Positions 1 through 9,399 are shown, counted from the stretch's first letter. The stretch is 64,000 nt of DNA from Mycobacterium sp. ITM-2016-00318 (GCF_002968285.2 NZ_CP134400.1:3596001-3660000), one strand, 5' to 3'. Translations and numbers: made by a program. The notes: generated by a model from the sequence alone, not told the origin.

Positions 1-856
1 GGCCAACACTGTCGATGATCTCTGCGGGCGAACCCGCGCCACCGCGTTCCCGTAATTGCTCGACTGTGCGGTCGATCGCCGCGGCCCGTTCGGCGATTTC
101 GGCGTCGGTTCGGCCACAGCACAGAACCACAGCATGGGACAACTTGATGTCACCGGGTTCACGATCAATCGCTTGACACGCCTGTTTGACTCGCTCGAAC
201 TGTGCAGCGACCGCCGCGACAGCGGTGGGCTGCGCGTTGAAAGGTTCGTCGACGTCCGTCCTGCCCGGCTGGTGGTTGAATTCGTCGGCGTAGCGGGCGG
301 CGAGTGCGGGAGTGCGCCTGGTTCCGGCACCGCCGATGATGATCGGCGGCCCGCCCGGCTGGACGGGCTTCGGCAATGCCGAGCAGTCCTCGAGGCGAAA
401 ATGCTTGCCGTGGTGGTTGAATCGGTCGCCGACCGGGGTCTGCCACAGACCGGTGATCACTGCCAACGACTCCTCGAACCGGTCGAAGCGTTCTCCCCAC
501 GACGGGTACGGGATGCCGTAGGCCCGGTGCTCGGGTTCATACCAGCCCGCACCCAACCCGAAATCGACGCGACCCCTGCTCATCTGGTCGACCTGGGCGA
601 CCTGTACTGCCAGCGACCCCGGGTGGCGAAACGTCGCCGCGGTAACCAAGACACCGAGCCGGATGGTGGAGGTCTCGCGGACGAGTCCGGCCAAGGTCAT
701 CCACGCGTCGGTCGAGCCGGGCTCTACCTCACCCCAATAGTGGTCTCCGCGAACGAACCCGTCGTAGCCGAAGGTCTCGGCTGCCTGCGCCAACCGCAAG
801 TATTGGTCGTAATCGGCCGACCTCGAACCCGGCGCAGCAAAGATCGTCAGCTCCAT
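1..856 (-). CDS. LLM-class F420-dependent oxidoreductase (3' end outside window)
   Basis: Luciferase-like monooxygenase fold protein; 285 codons are visible and no stop occurs before the window edge. It begins MELTIFAAPGS and contains the stretch ETFGYDGFVRGDHYW, then RLGVLVTAATFRHP, GRVDFGLGAGWYEPEH and PPIIIGGAG, which is the usual order of beta-barrel strands in F420/FMN-dependent LLM oxidoreductases. GAGWYEPEHRAYG is typical of mycobacterial members. The ATG at 856 was chosen because the conserved first beta strand begins right after it. It is probably a cytosolic hydride-transfer enzyme using F420; the substrate cannot be told. The gene upstream on this strand would be outside the operon of the antiporter, since a gap of about 50 bases separates them. 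Confidence 0.8.
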   Translation of the reverse strand, partial: MELTIFAAPGSRSADYDQYLRLAQAAETFGYDGFVRGDHYWGEVEPGSTDAWMTLAGLVRETSTIRLGVLVTAATFRHPGSLAVQVAQVDQMSRGRVDFGLGAGWYEPEHRAYGIPYPSWGERFDRFEESLAVITGLWQTPVGDRFNHHGKHFRLEDCSALPKPVQPGGPPIIIGGAGTRRTPALAARYADEFNHQPGRTDVDEPFNAQPTAVAAVAAQFERVKQACQAIDREPGDIKLSHAVVLCCGRTDAEIAERAAAIDRTVEQLRERGGAGSPAEIIDSVG

Positions 857-908
857 GACGCAAGCATGCACGTTTGAGTAGTGACGACGCACCGCTCTCC
901 GAAATTGG

Positions 909-2600
909 TCAGAATCGGCTCTCCAGGCGCGCTGACACACCGGCCTCCTGCAGATCGAGCCGTTCGAGCATCGCGCGCACGGCTTCATCTTCGATGCGGC
1001 CTTCGTCGCGCTCGCCGATCAGCGCCTCGCGTTGTGCCGCAAGGACATCGCGGTACAGCGCCGAGAACACCTCCGACCGTTTCGTATGCGCGTCGGGGTC
1101 AGGCATCTCGTCGGCATCCTGCGAGTGCCGCGCGACGACTGCGCGAATCTCCGCCAGCGTCCGCGGATCCATTCCCTCCGGCGGGTTGGCCCGGAACTCG
1201 GCAAGCACCGCGTCAGCCGCCTCGTGCACGATACGTTCGGCCTTGAGTTCCTCCTCGCGGTCGGCGGCATGGTCGTCGCTGAACCGCGACAGATGCAGCC
1301 GCCGAATCAGCAGCGGCAGTGTCCAGCCCTGGATCAACAAGGTGCCGACACTGACCACGAACGCGATCGCCTGGATGGTCGCGCGCTCTGGGAACGGTTC
1401 GCCGGACACCGTCGTCGCCGGAATGGCCGCTGCGGCTGCCAGTGTCACCACACCGCGCATGCCCGTCCACGACACCACGACGCTTTCCCGCCAACTCAGC
1501 GGACGACGGTCGATCCGTGAGCGCCATCTACCAGGCGGCTTCGACCGTTGTCGCGTCCCCAGCGCCCCGCGGGCACCCACCGCCGGAACGGGCACACTGA
1601 GGCGGCTTTCGACATGCGACGACAACTTGTTGCGGCCGAAGATCGCGAACACCGACAGCGGCCGAATCACCAGCACGATCATGAGGATGATCGCCGATGC
1701 GACGGCGACCTGCGCCAGTGAATCATCAGACTGATGCAGATCCTCGAGCACAAATCGCAGATGCAGCCCTATGTAGGCGAACACGAACGCCTCGAGCAGC
1801 ACGTCGACCGAATTCCATACGTACCGCTCCTGCAGCCGCGTCTGGTACCCGGCGTCGAGTGTTCCATTGCCGACCACGAAACCCGCTACGACAACGGCTA
1901 ATACACCTGATGCGTGCAGTTCCTCGGCGCAGATGAACGCCGCGAACGGCACCACCAGCCCCTGCACCGTCTCCAGTCCGGGGTTGGCGAGCCGCCGTCG
2001 AATCCACAACGTCACGAAGCCGAGTGCCGCTCCCACCAACGGCCCGGCCAACGCGCTGTACCCGAACAGCAGGAACGGGTTCTCGATGAACGTCTGGCCA
2101 CCCGCGACCTGCACCACCGCGATCGTGAACAACGTCAACGCCGCGGCGTCGTTGATGAGGCTCTCCCCCGTCAGGATCGCCATCACGCGCTTGGGCAGGC
2201 CGAGCTTGCGCCCCACCGCCACCGCCGTCACCGCATCGGGCGGGGCGACGATCGCACCAAGCACCAGCGCGGTCCCGAACGCCAACGGGACGACTACCAG
2301 CCACGACGACACCAGCGCCACTGCGAACGCAGTCACCACGACCAATCCGACGCCGAGTCCGAGGATCGGCCGGATGTTGCGTAGGAACGTCGGGAAAGAG
2401 AAGTCGAGCGCCGCTGAGTACAGCAGCGGGGGCAGGACCACTGACAGCAGGATGTGTGAGTCGAGTTCGGGCGCCTCGAACCCGGGAAGGAACGACACGG
2501 CGATGCCGATGACGACGATGATCAGCGCGGGTTCGAGCCCGCGTCGATGCGCCATGGCGGTGACGACGATGGCTCCGACGACCACGAGGATGACTTCCAC
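909..2600 (-). CDS. CPA1-type Na+/H+ antiporter
   Basis: Predicted 563-residue integral membrane cation/proton antiporter of the NhaP/CPA1 family. About twelve hydrophobic segments fill residues 1-420. The family motif region is visible as LGAIVAPPDAVTAVAVGR and GESLINDAAAL (ND in the ion-binding helix), followed by a charged cytoplasmic tail of about 130 residues rich in Glu, Asp and Arg, as in mycobacterial YjcE-like proteins. The start is a GTG at 2600, immediately before the first membrane segment (VEVILVVVGAIVV). It would exchange Na+ or K+ for H+ across the plasma membrane. It follows nei2 on the same strand, but a palindromic repeat lies in the gap, so it may be transcribed separately. 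Confidence 0.88.
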   Translation of the reverse strand: MEVILVVVGAIVVTAMAHRRGLEPALIIVVIGIAVSFLPGFEAPELDSHILLSVVLPPLLYSAALDFSFPTFLRNIRPILGLGVGLVVVTAFAVALVSSWLVVVPLAFGTALVLGAIVAPPDAVTAVAVGRKLGLPKRVMAILTGESLINDAAALTLFTIAVVQVAGGQTFIENPFLLFGYSALAGPLVGAALGFVTLWIRRRLANPGLETVQGLVVPFAAFICAEELHASGVLAVVVAGFVVGNGTLDAGYQTRLQERYVWNSVDVLLEAFVFAYIGLHLRFVLEDLHQSDDSLAQVAVASAIILMIVLVIRPLSVFAIFGRNKLSSHVESRLSVPVPAVGARGALGTRQRSKPPGRWRSRIDRRPLSWRESVVVSWTGMRGVVTLAAAAAIPATTVSGEPFPERATIQAIAFVVSVGTLLIQGWTLPLLIRRLHLSRFSDDHAADREEELKAERIVHEAADAVLAEFRANPPEGMDPRTLAEIRAVVARHSQDADEMPDPDAHTKRSEVFSALYRDVLAAQREALIGERDEGRIEDEAVRAMLERLDLQEAGVSARLESRF

Positions 2601-2639
2601 GCGCCCGATTGTCGCTGAGTTGTCGGTTGATTTCTCACC

Positions 2640-2699
2640 GCGAGCAGTCGCATAAGTACCCTGGCACGCCGAAAATCGGGGACTTTTCCGTCTGCTCGC
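2640..2699. repeat. Dispersed palindrome family A, diverged copy 1
   Basis: Arms GCGAGCAGTCGCATAAGTAC and the reverse complement of GCGAGCAGACGGAAAAGTCC face each other around a short loop. The same 60-base design occurs nearly perfectly at 12618-12677 and as a partial copy at 11587-11626. This copy is the most degenerate. It lies just past the nei2 stop codon, so it could end that transcript. Confidence 0.7.
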
Positions 2700-2708
2700 C
2701 GGAGAAAC

Positions 2709-3503
2709 TCAGGCCTGGTCGGTCGGGCACCAGAACAGGTTGCGACCCTCGAGCACGGCGGTGCGGATCTCGGTTCCACACACTCGGCACGGCTCTCCTG
2801 CGCGGCGATAAACCCAGGTACGCGGACGCCCCGGCCGATACGACGGCAGGCCGCGGTCGTCGGCGCGGTCCATCGTGATGATCTTGCCGCGCCGCAGCCC
2901 GATCGCCATCAGTGCGACGAGATCGGTCCACATCGCATCGAACTCGTCGGCGCCGATCATCGTGCCCGGCCGGTACGGGTCGATGCGATGACGGAACAGC
3001 AGCTCGTTGCGGTACACGTTGCCGACGCCCGCCATCACCGTCTGGTCCATCAGTAGCGCGCCGATCGGCCTGCGCGACTTACTGATTCGCACCCACGCCA
3101 GCGTGCTGTCGGCGTCGCGGCGCAACGGGTCGGGCCCGAGCCGTGCGATGACGTCGTCGACGTCGGGCTCCTCGATCACCTCGCACACCGTCGGCCCGCG
3201 CAGGTCGGTGCCGAAGTCAGAGCCGACCATCCGCATCCGCACCTGGCCCACCGGCAGCGGCATCGGCGGCTCGACCTCGCTGAACTTGCCGTACAGGCCG
3301 AGGTGCACGTGCACGACGCGCCCGCCCTCGTAGTGGTGAAACAGGTGCTTGCCCCAGGCGCTGGCTTTCTTCAGCACCCGGCCGTTGACGGCGGCGGCAC
3401 CGTCGGCGAAGCGCCCTTGCGGGCTGGAGACGATGACGGGTGCGCGCCCGAACTTTCGCTGGTGGAGCCGTGCCAGCCGGTGAAGAGTGTGGCCTTCGGG
3501 CAT
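2709..3503 (-). CDS. nei2: Endonuclease VIII-type DNA glycosylase Nei2 (Rv2464c-like)
   Basis: A 264-residue Fpg/Nei base-excision repair glycosylase that removes oxidised bases and cleaves the abasic site. It starts MPEGHTLH, so Pro2 is the Schiff-base nucleophile and Glu3 the general acid. The H2TH region is recognisable as GALLMDQTVMAGVGNVYRNE. The C-terminal zinc finger reads CRVCG...FWCPTDQA: the fourth ligand position, Cys in the M. tuberculosis protein as I remember it, is Asp here. The start at 3503 lies 3 nt past the rpiB stop, so the two genes form an operon. Family assignment is secure; whether the altered finger still binds zinc is unknown. Confidence 0.92.
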   Translation of the reverse strand: MPEGHTLHRLARLHQRKFGRAPVIVSSPQGRFADGAAAVNGRVLKKASAWGKHLFHHYEGGRVVHVHLGLYGKFSEVEPPMPLPVGQVRMRMVGSDFGTDLRGPTVCEVIEEPDVDDVIARLGPDPLRRDADSTLAWVRISKSRRPIGALLMDQTVMAGVGNVYRNELLFRHRIDPYRPGTMIGADEFDAMWTDLVALMAIGLRRGKIITMDRADDRGLPSYRPGRPRTWVYRRAGEPCRVCGTEIRTAVLEGRNLFWCPTDQA

Positions 3504-3506
3504 CCG

Positions 3507-3995
<489 letters not shown>

Positions 3996-4060
3996 TCTGG
4001 CAGACCTCCCCGACGCCCAAACCAACATATGGGCGCAGAAGTGCGCGTGGACCCCCTGTC

Positions 4061-4137
4061 GGCCTCGTCGAGTTCTGCATCAGGGCTGTGAATTCGGCGC
4101 AGTCGCGGCCATCACGCAGAAATCGACGCCGACGAGG
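4061..4137. repeat. Imperfect inverted repeat in intergenic gap
   Basis: GCCTCGTCGAGTTCTGCATC and, inverted, GCAGAAATCGACGCCGACGA flank about 25 bases; one arm has a 6-base insertion. It sits between the stop of the thioredoxin-fold gene and the rpiB start, so it may act as a partial terminator. It does not match families A or B. Confidence 0.45.
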
Positions 4138-4151
4138 ACTGATCAACGCGC

Positions 4152-4760
4152 CTAGTCGAACTGCGGGTCCTCGGTCCGCGAGCGCTTGAGCTCCCAGAAG
4201 TGCGGGTACGACGCGAAAATCACCGACGCGTCCCACAGCTTGCCTGCCTCCTCGCCGCGCGGGATCCGCGACAGCACCGGGCCGAAGAACGCGACGCCGT
4301 TGACGTGAATCGTCGGGGTGCCGACGTCCTCGCCGACCTTGTCCATGCCGGCGTGGTGGCTCTTGCGCAGCGCCTCGTCGTACTTGTCGCTGTCGGCGGC
4401 CTCGGCCAGCTCGGCCGGCAGCCCGACCTCCTCGAGCGACTCTTTGATGACGACGTCGAAGTCCTTGTTCTGCTGATTGTGAATCCGTGTGCCCATCGCG
4501 GTGTATAGCAGCGCCAGCACCTCGGAGCCCTTGTTCTGCTCAGCGGCGATCGCCACCCGAACCGGCTTCCACGCCTGCTTCAGACCTTCGCGGTACTCCT
4601 CCGGCAGGTCGCGTCCTTCGTTGAGCACCGCGAGGCTCATCACGTGGAACTTCACCTCGATATCGCGGACCTTCTCGACCTCGAGAATCCATCGCGACGT
4701 GATCCAGCACCACGGGCACAGCGGGTCGAACCAGAAATCGGCCACGGACTTCTCGGGCAT
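4152..4760 (-). CDS. DsbA/FrnE-like thioredoxin-fold oxidoreductase (Rv2466c-like)
   Basis: A 202-residue cytosolic DsbA-family protein with the redox motif CPWC in [16 protein letters not shown] near residue 16 and the cis-Pro block [10 protein letters not shown]. It closely matches what I recall of Rv2466c, a mycothiol-dependent reductase that activates the nitrothienopyrimidine TP053. The ATG at 4760 is preferred: AGAGGA lies 7-8 nt before it; an upstream TTG at 4775 would begin on top of that ribosome site. There is no signal peptide. It lies upstream of rpiB-nei2 on the same strand, separated by 156 bases holding an inverted repeat, and is divergent from the DUF732 gene. Confidence 0.9.
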   Translation of the reverse strand: MPEKSVADFWFDPLCPWCWITSRWILEVEKVRDIEVKFHVMSLAVLNEGRDLPEEYREGLKQAWKPVRVAIAAEQNKGSEVLALLYTAMGTRIHNQQNKDFDVVIKESLEEVGLPAELAEAADSDKYDEALRKSHHAGMDKVGEDVGTPTIHVNGVAFFGPVLSRIPRGEEAGKLWDASVIFASYPHFWELKRSRTEDPQFD

Positions 4761-4888
4761 GGGGCGTCCTCTCAATCGGTGTTCGGTGGACAGAACTCGG
4801 TTACCTCAACCACGCGCCGCGCACACGTGTTCCAAATAGTTATACAAGCGTGGTGTCAATGTGACTTGAGTCAACCACTGTTACATAA

Positions 4889-5305
4889 GTGAAACCATTG
4901 ACTCGCGCCGCCGCGTTGGCGGCCGCAGCAGGCATCGCAGCATCCCTTGCGTTCGCCGCCCCCGCGTCCGCCGACCCCGATAACGACGCTTTCCTGGCGG
5001 CGCTGAACCGCGCCGACATCCCCTACGCCAACAACAACGCCGATCTCACAGCGCAACTCGGCGAGCGGGTCTGCCCGATGCTCGTCGAACCCGGCAAGAA
5101 CTTCGCCCAGGTCGCGACGACCGTCGCCGACAACGGCATCAACCCCGGCCTCGCCGCCTTCTTCACCGGCATCGCGATCTCCATGTACTGCCCGCAGATG
5201 ATGGGCTCGATCGGCAACGGCACGTTCCTCAACATGCTGCAGGACAACCAGGGCCTGTCCGGACTGGCCGGCGTCCCCCGACTGCCCGGTCTGCCCGTCC
5301 GCTAG
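4889..5305 (+). CDS. Secreted DUF732 protein
   Basis: A 138-residue exported protein. Residues 1-28 are a Sec signal peptide (KPLTRAAALAAAAGIAASLAF...ASA) with cleavage after ASADP likely. The mature part is a DUF732 domain with the helix pattern DDAFLAALN-type DNDAFLAALNRADIPY and two cysteines (RVCPML and MYCPQM) that probably form the family disulfide. The start is GTG at 4889; no good ribosome site is visible. DUF732 proteins are small, exported and of unknown function in mycobacteria. It lies 42 bases before pepN, separated by a GC-rich hairpin, and divergent from the thioredoxin-fold gene. Confidence 0.85.
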   Translation: MKPLTRAAALAAAAGIAASLAFAAPASADPDNDAFLAALNRADIPYANNNADLTAQLGERVCPMLVEPGKNFAQVATTVADNGINPGLAAFFTGIAISMYCPQMMGSIGNGTFLNMLQDNQGLSGLAGVPRLPGLPVR

Positions 5306-5311
5306 CCACAC

Positions 5312-5333
5312 CCGGCCCGCCGTCCGACGGGCC
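5312..5333. terminator. GC-rich hairpin between DUF732 gene and pepN
   Basis: GGCCCG and CGGGCC pair around a short loop directly after the DUF732 stop codon. There is no T-run. It ends just before the pepN -10 box, which fits a terminator separating the two genes. Confidence 0.4.
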
Positions 5334-5335
5334 AC

Positions 5336-5341
5336 TAGGTT
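5336..5341 (+). promoter_or_regulatory. -10 box TAGGTT of a leaderless pepN promoter
   Basis: TAGGTT fits the mycobacterial TANNNT consensus and ends 6 nt before the GTG start of pepN. No ribosome-binding site precedes that GTG. The aglA gene has the identical box and spacing. Confidence 0.6.
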
Positions 5342-5347
5342 AGACGT

Positions 5348-7930
5348 GTGGTACTTCCCAATCTGACCTGTGACCAGGCGATCGAACGAGCCGCGCTCGT
5401 CACCGTTGACCGCTACCTCGTCGACCTCGACCTCACCGACGGCACCGGCGCGCCCGGCGAAAAGACGTTCCGATCCATTGCGACCGTCGAGTTCGAGGCC
5501 TTGCCCGGCGCCGACACCTACATCGACATCGCCGCCGAAAGCGTGCGGCGCGCCACCCTCAACGGCGTGGACCTCGACGTCTCGGCATACGACGAAGCCG
5601 AGGGCATCGCGCTGCCCGGCCTCCAACAACGCAACACCCTCATCGTCGACGCCACCTGCCTCTACTCCAACACCGGCGAGGGACTGCACCGGTTCGTCGA
5701 CCCCGTCGACAACGAGGTCTACCTGTACTCGCAATTCGAAACCGCCGACGCCAAAAGGATGTTCGCGTGTTTCGACCAGCCTGATCTGAAGGCGACCTTC
5801 GACATCACCGTCAGCGCGCCCGCGCACTGGGAGGTCGTGTCCAACGGTGCCCCCGCCGACGCCCAGGTGGACGGTCACCGCAAGACCATCACCTTCGTCA
5901 CGACTCCGAAGATGAGCACCTACCTCGTCGCGCTCATCGCCGGGCCCTACGCAGTCTGGCGCGACGCCTACACCGACGAGCACGGCGAAATCCCGCTGGG
6001 ACTGTTCTGCCGTAAGTCGCTGGAAGAGTTCATGGATGCCGAGCGGTTGTTCACCGAAACCAAGAAGGGCTTCGGCTTCTATCACCGCAATTTCGGTGAA
6101 CCGTACGCCTTCGGCAAGTACGACCAGCTCTTCGTCCCGGAGTTCAACGCCGGCGCGATGGAAAACGCCGGAGCCGTAACGTTTCTCGAGGACTACGTCT
6201 TCCGCAGCAAGGTCACGCGCGCGTCATACGAACGTCGCGCCGAGACGGTCCTGCACGAGATGGCGCACATGTGGTTCGGCGACCTCGTCACGATGAAGTG
6301 GTGGGACGACCTGTGGCTCAACGAGTCGTTCGCGACGTTCGCGTCGGTGCTCTGCCAGAGCGAAGCCACCGAATACACCGAGGCGTGGACGACATTCGCC
6401 AACGCAGAGAAATCGTGGGCCTACCGGCAGGATCAGCTGCCGTCGACGCACCCGGTCGCCGCCGACATCCCGGACCTCGCCGCCGTCGAGGTCAACTTCG
6501 ACGGCATCACCTACGCCAAGGGCGCGAGCGTGCTCAAGCAGCTGGTCGCCTACGTCGGCCTCGAGGCGTTCCTCGCAGGGCTGCGGGATTACTTTCGCGA
6601 TCACGCGTTCGGCAACGCCACCTTCGGTGATCTGCTCGGCGCGCTGGAGAAGTCGTCGGGCCGCGACCTGTCGCACTGGGGCCAACAGTGGCTGAAGACG
6701 ACCGGACTCAACACCTTGCGCGCCGACTTCGACATCGACGCCGACGGCCGGTTCAGCCGCTTCGGCATCAGCCAGAGCGGTGCCGAGCCAGGCGCAGGCG
6801 AGACTCGGGTGCACCGCCTCGCCGTCGGCATCTACGACGACGACGGCTCGGGCAAACTGGTGCGGGTTCACCGCGAGGAACTCGACATCGAGGGCGACCT
6901 CACCGAAGTCCCTGCGCTGGACGGTATTCCGCGCGGCAAGCTGATCCTGGTCAACGACGACGATCTGACCTACTGCTCGCTTCGGCTCGACCCCGAGTCG
7001 CTGCAGACCGTGTTGACCCGCATCGCCGACATCGCCGAACCCCTCCCCCGCACGCTGGCCTGGTCGGCGGCATGGGAGATGACGCGGGAGGCCGAGCTGA
7101 AGGCCCGCGACTTCGTCGCACTGGTCATGGCGGGTGTGCACGCTGAAACCGAAGTCGGTGTCGCACAACGACTCCTGATGCAGGCGCAGACCGCGCTGCG
7201 TTCCTACGCCGACCCGGACTGGGCGTGCTCGGACGGCTGGCCGTCGTTCGTCGATCGGCTGCTCGAGTTGGCCCGCGCCGCCGAACCCGGTTCCGACCAC
7301 CAGCTCGCGTTCGTCAACGCGCTGTGCTCCTCGGTGCTCGCATTTCGTCACGTCGCCGTGCTGGCCGCGCTGCTCGACACCGATCCGGCCGACCACGGTT
7401 TGCCGGGCCTGACGATCGACACCGATCTGAGGTGGCGCATCGTCACCGCGCTCGCAGCCGCCGGCGACATCGACGGTGACGGCGAGGCAACGCCTTTCAT
7501 CGACGCGGAGGCCGAACGGGATCCAACGGCGGCGGGCAAGCGCAACGCCGCGCGCGCGGCGGCGGCCCGTCCGCAGCCCGCTGTGAAGAACACCGCGTGG
7601 CGGCTCGTCATCGAGGACGACACGCTGCCCAACATCGTCGGGCGGTCGATCATCGACGGGTTCGTGCAGCCGGGTCAGCAGGCGCTGCTGCAGCCGTTCA
7701 CCGCGAAATACTTCGCGGCCATTCCGGGTGTGTGGGAGCGACGGTCCAGCGAGGTCGCGCAGACGGTCGTCATCGGCCTGTACCCGTCATGGGACATCAG
7801 CGAGGACGCGCTGGCGGCCGCCACCAGGTTCATGGAGGGCGACATGCAGCCGTCGCTGCGACGGCTGGTGCTCGAAGGCCGCGCCGGCGTCGAACGCGCG
7901 CTGCGTGCACGAGCCTTCGACGTCAGCTAG
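5348..7930 (+). CDS. pepN: Aminopeptidase N (M1 zinc metallopeptidase)
   Basis: An 860-residue cytosolic M1-family aminopeptidase that removes N-terminal residues from peptides. GAMEN, the exopeptidase motif, is at about residue 269, and HEMAHMWFGDLVT with its downstream WLNESFA (the HExxH-18-E zinc site) begins near residue 303. FETADAKRMFACFDQPDLKATF is the conserved N-terminal block. The C-terminal third is the ERAP1-like helical domain. Full length for the family. The start is GTG at 5348, 6 nt past a TAGGTT box with no Shine-Dalgarno, so the mRNA is probably leaderless. Synteny equals Rv2467. Confidence 0.96.
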   Translation: MVLPNLTCDQAIERAALVTVDRYLVDLDLTDGTGAPGEKTFRSIATVEFEALPGADTYIDIAAESVRRATLNGVDLDVSAYDEAEGIALPGLQQRNTLIVDATCLYSNTGEGLHRFVDPVDNEVYLYSQFETADAKRMFACFDQPDLKATFDITVSAPAHWEVVSNGAPADAQVDGHRKTITFVTTPKMSTYLVALIAGPYAVWRDAYTDEHGEIPLGLFCRKSLEEFMDAERLFTETKKGFGFYHRNFGEPYAFGKYDQLFVPEFNAGAMENAGAVTFLEDYVFRSKVTRASYERRAETVLHEMAHMWFGDLVTMKWWDDLWLNESFATFASVLCQSEATEYTEAWTTFANAEKSWAYRQDQLPSTHPVAADIPDLAAVEVNFDGITYAKGASVLKQLVAYVGLEAFLAGLRDYFRDHAFGNATFGDLLGALEKSSGRDLSHWGQQWLKTTGLNTLRADFDIDADGRFSRFGISQSGAEPGAGETRVHRLAVGIYDDDGSGKLVRVHREELDIEGDLTEVPALDGIPRGKLILVNDDDLTYCSLRLDPESLQTVLTRIADIAEPLPRTLAWSAAWEMTREAELKARDFVALVMAGVHAETEVGVAQRLLMQAQTALRSYADPDWACSDGWPSFVDRLLELARAAEPGSDHQLAFVNALCSSVLAFRHVAVLAALLDTDPADHGLPGLTIDTDLRWRIVTALAAAGDIDGDGEATPFIDAEAERDPTAAGKRNAARAAAARPQPAVKNTAWRLVIEDDTLPNIVGRSIIDGFVQPGQQALLQPFTAKYFAAIPGVWERRSSEVAQTVVIGLYPSWDISEDALAAATRFMEGDMQPSLRRLVLEGRAGVERALRARAFDVS

Positions 7931-8008
7931 ACCCGCGAAAGAGAGGCTATGGCTGTAGAAACCGCGAGATCACGACCAGGAATGTCCCCCGCAAGCGGGA
8001 GGTGCCCC

Positions 8009-8494
8009 CTATTTCGCGGCAAGCGGGTAGGCGGGTGAGACGCCCGCGCTCATCACCTTGATGGCGCTGACGAGGCCGGCGATCAGGTTGCCGTAGTTGA
8101 AGGACGCCGCGGCGGCCTTCACGCCGAGCGGCGCCGACTCCTCGATGCCGCGGCCCTTCACCTGCGACCCGTATACGACCTCGATGGCCTTCTGGTTGGG
8201 CGACACCGCCAGCAGCACCGCGTTGTTGGGCGTCGGCACGCTGGCCAGCACCTCGCGCGCGGTCGCGGCCGTGTCCGATCCGAGGTCGCCGATGTAGACC
8301 GCGAAGCGGGCCTTGGCCTTGCGCGACCCGAACTTCAGCGCATCGTCGAGCCGCACCAGGTCCTTGACCGGGAATGGATAGGTGAGCGAGGCTTCGCCGG
8401 GCTGGGTGACGCCCGAGATCCGACCGCTGGACGTGACGACGAAGCCGCGCTCCAGTTCGCCGGACGGACGCGCGACTATTTCACCACTTGCCAC
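8009..8494 (-). CDS. DUF5130 protein (Rv2468c-like), possible cytochrome supercomplex subunit
   Basis: A 161-residue protein resembling TPM-domain proteins: [37 protein letters not shown] followed by [20 protein letters not shown]. No clear signal peptide; a weakly hydrophobic C-terminus ([14 protein letters not shown]). The GTG at 8494 is preferred because GGAGG lies 8 nt before it; a TTG at 8509 is the alternative. It overlaps the end of the ctaJ-like gene by 14 nt, so the two are translationally linked. As I recall, the M. smegmatis counterpart (MSMEG_4692) was seen bound to the III2IV2 respiratory supercomplex; that link is from memory, the rest from sequence. Confidence 0.75.
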   Translation of the reverse strand: MASGEIVARPSGELERGFVVTSSGRISGVTQPGEASLTYPFPVKDLVRLDDALKFGSRKAKARFAVYIGDLGSDTAATAREVLASVPTPNNAVLLAVSPNQKAIEVVYGSQVKGRGIEESAPLGVKAAAASFNYGNLIAGLVSAIKVMSAGVSPAYPLAAK

Positions 8495-8717
8495 TTGCGC
8501 CGCCTCCAATCGTCAACGGGTGGTCATGCCCATGCGACTCCGGCTCATCGGCTGCCCACAGGATCGGCTCGTGGGTCCACTCGGAATCAGACATCTTGTA
8601 GGTCGCCGGGTGCGGGCCTTTGCGGTTCTTGCCCACGCCCCAGATCAGCGCGATCAAAACCAACAGCATGACCAGCGGCACCCCGCCCAACAGGGAATGT
8701 GCAAGTGCGGTGCTCAC
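8481..8717 (-). CDS. ctaJ: CtaJ-like small cytochrome c oxidase-associated membrane protein
   Basis: A 78-residue protein with one membrane segment, [20 protein letters not shown], near the N-terminus and a hydrophilic C-terminal part holding [22 protein letters not shown] and a His-rich ESHGHDHP. This pattern agrees with CtaJ, a small accessory subunit of the actinobacterial aa3 oxidase described from supercomplex structures. The GTG at 8717 is chosen because AAGG lies about 7 nt upstream; a TTG at 8723 is possible. It forms a two-gene unit with the DUF5130 gene, remote from other oxidase genes. Identification rests on recognition and synteny, without a search. Confidence 0.65.
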   Translation of the reverse strand: MSTALAHSLLGGVPLVMLLVLIALIWGVGKNRKGPHPATYKMSDSEWTHEPILWAADEPESHGHDHPLTIGGGASGKW

Positions 8718-8742
8718 GCGCAAACCTTATCGCGACGCGTGA

Positions 8743-9399
8743 CTAGGCCGCGCCCTCACCCAGATATCTCATCCAGGCCGGGTCGAGTTCCTTGACCGTC
8801 GACAGCAGCCGCCAGTGCTGACCTTTGGGCCGCGCCGGCGTCGAGCGCAGCGTCCAGCCCAGTTCGGCGAGCAGCCGGTCGGCCTTGCGGTGATTACAGG
8901 TCGAGCAGGCGGCCACGCAGTTCTCCCACGTGTGCTCGCCGCCGCGGCTGCGGGGCACCACATGGTCGACGGTGTCGGCCTTGCCGCCGCAGTAGCCGCA
9001 GCGGAACCGGTCGCGGTGCATCAGCGCGGCCCGCGTCATCGGAATCCGGGCGCGGTAGGGCACCCGCACAAACGACCGCAGCCGGATCACCGACGGCACG
9101 GTGACCGACCGGGATGCCGAGTGGATCACCGGCCCGGACGGGTCGGCGTGCACGACGTCGGCCTTGCCGCACATCAGCATGACGACCGCCCGACGCATCG
9201 GGAGGGCCGTCAGCGGTTCGTAGGTCGAGTTCAGCAGGAGTACGCGGCGGCGTCCCCAGATCGAGCCTTCGCGGGTAGGGGGACGGGTTTCGACACTGTG
9301 CAGCAATGTCGGGGCGGGCGATTCTCCGGGCAGGCTCGCAGCGAGCCCGGTGTGCCGGTGGCCAGCCAGTCGAGACCGGCTTTTTTTGCGATGCGCCAT
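8743..9399 (-). CDS. HNH endonuclease family protein (Rv2469c-like)
   Basis: A 218-residue protein of unknown cellular role with a C-terminal HNH domain: RCGYCGGKADTVDHVVPRSRGGEHTWENCVAACSTCNHRKAD holds the two CxxC zinc knuckles, the DHVVPRSRGG metal-site His, and the N of the motif. The middle contains LLLNSTYEPLTALPMRRAVVMLMCGKADVV, a block found across actinobacterial members. The ATG at 9399 is preferred: GGAGG lies 4 nt upstream; an ATG at 9444 would add 15 residues. Codons 5-6 are AAA AAA in a run of seven A, unusual in this GC-rich gene. It is divergent from glbO. Confidence 0.88.
   Translation of the reverse strand: MAHRKKSRSRLAGHRHTGLAASLPGESPAPTLLHSVETRPPTREGSIWGRRRVLLLNSTYEPLTALPMRRAVVMLMCGKADVVHADPSGPVIHSASRSVTVPSVIRLRSFVRVPYRARIPMTRAALMHRDRFRCGYCGGKADTVDHVVPRSRGGEHTWENCVAACSTCNHRKADRLLAELGWTLRSTPARPKGQHWRLLSTVKELDPAWMRYLGEGAA

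Noticed and set aside
4871..6085. A 404-codon minus-strand open frame over pepN and the DUF732 gene
   Set aside because: It mirrors well-conserved genes on the plus strand, has repetitive Gly/Val/Asp composition and no family match.
7984..8003. Hairpin CCCGC-AA-GCGGG between pepN and the DUF5130 gene as a terminator
   Set aside because: The loop is only two bases and the stem five, too tight to support as a terminator.
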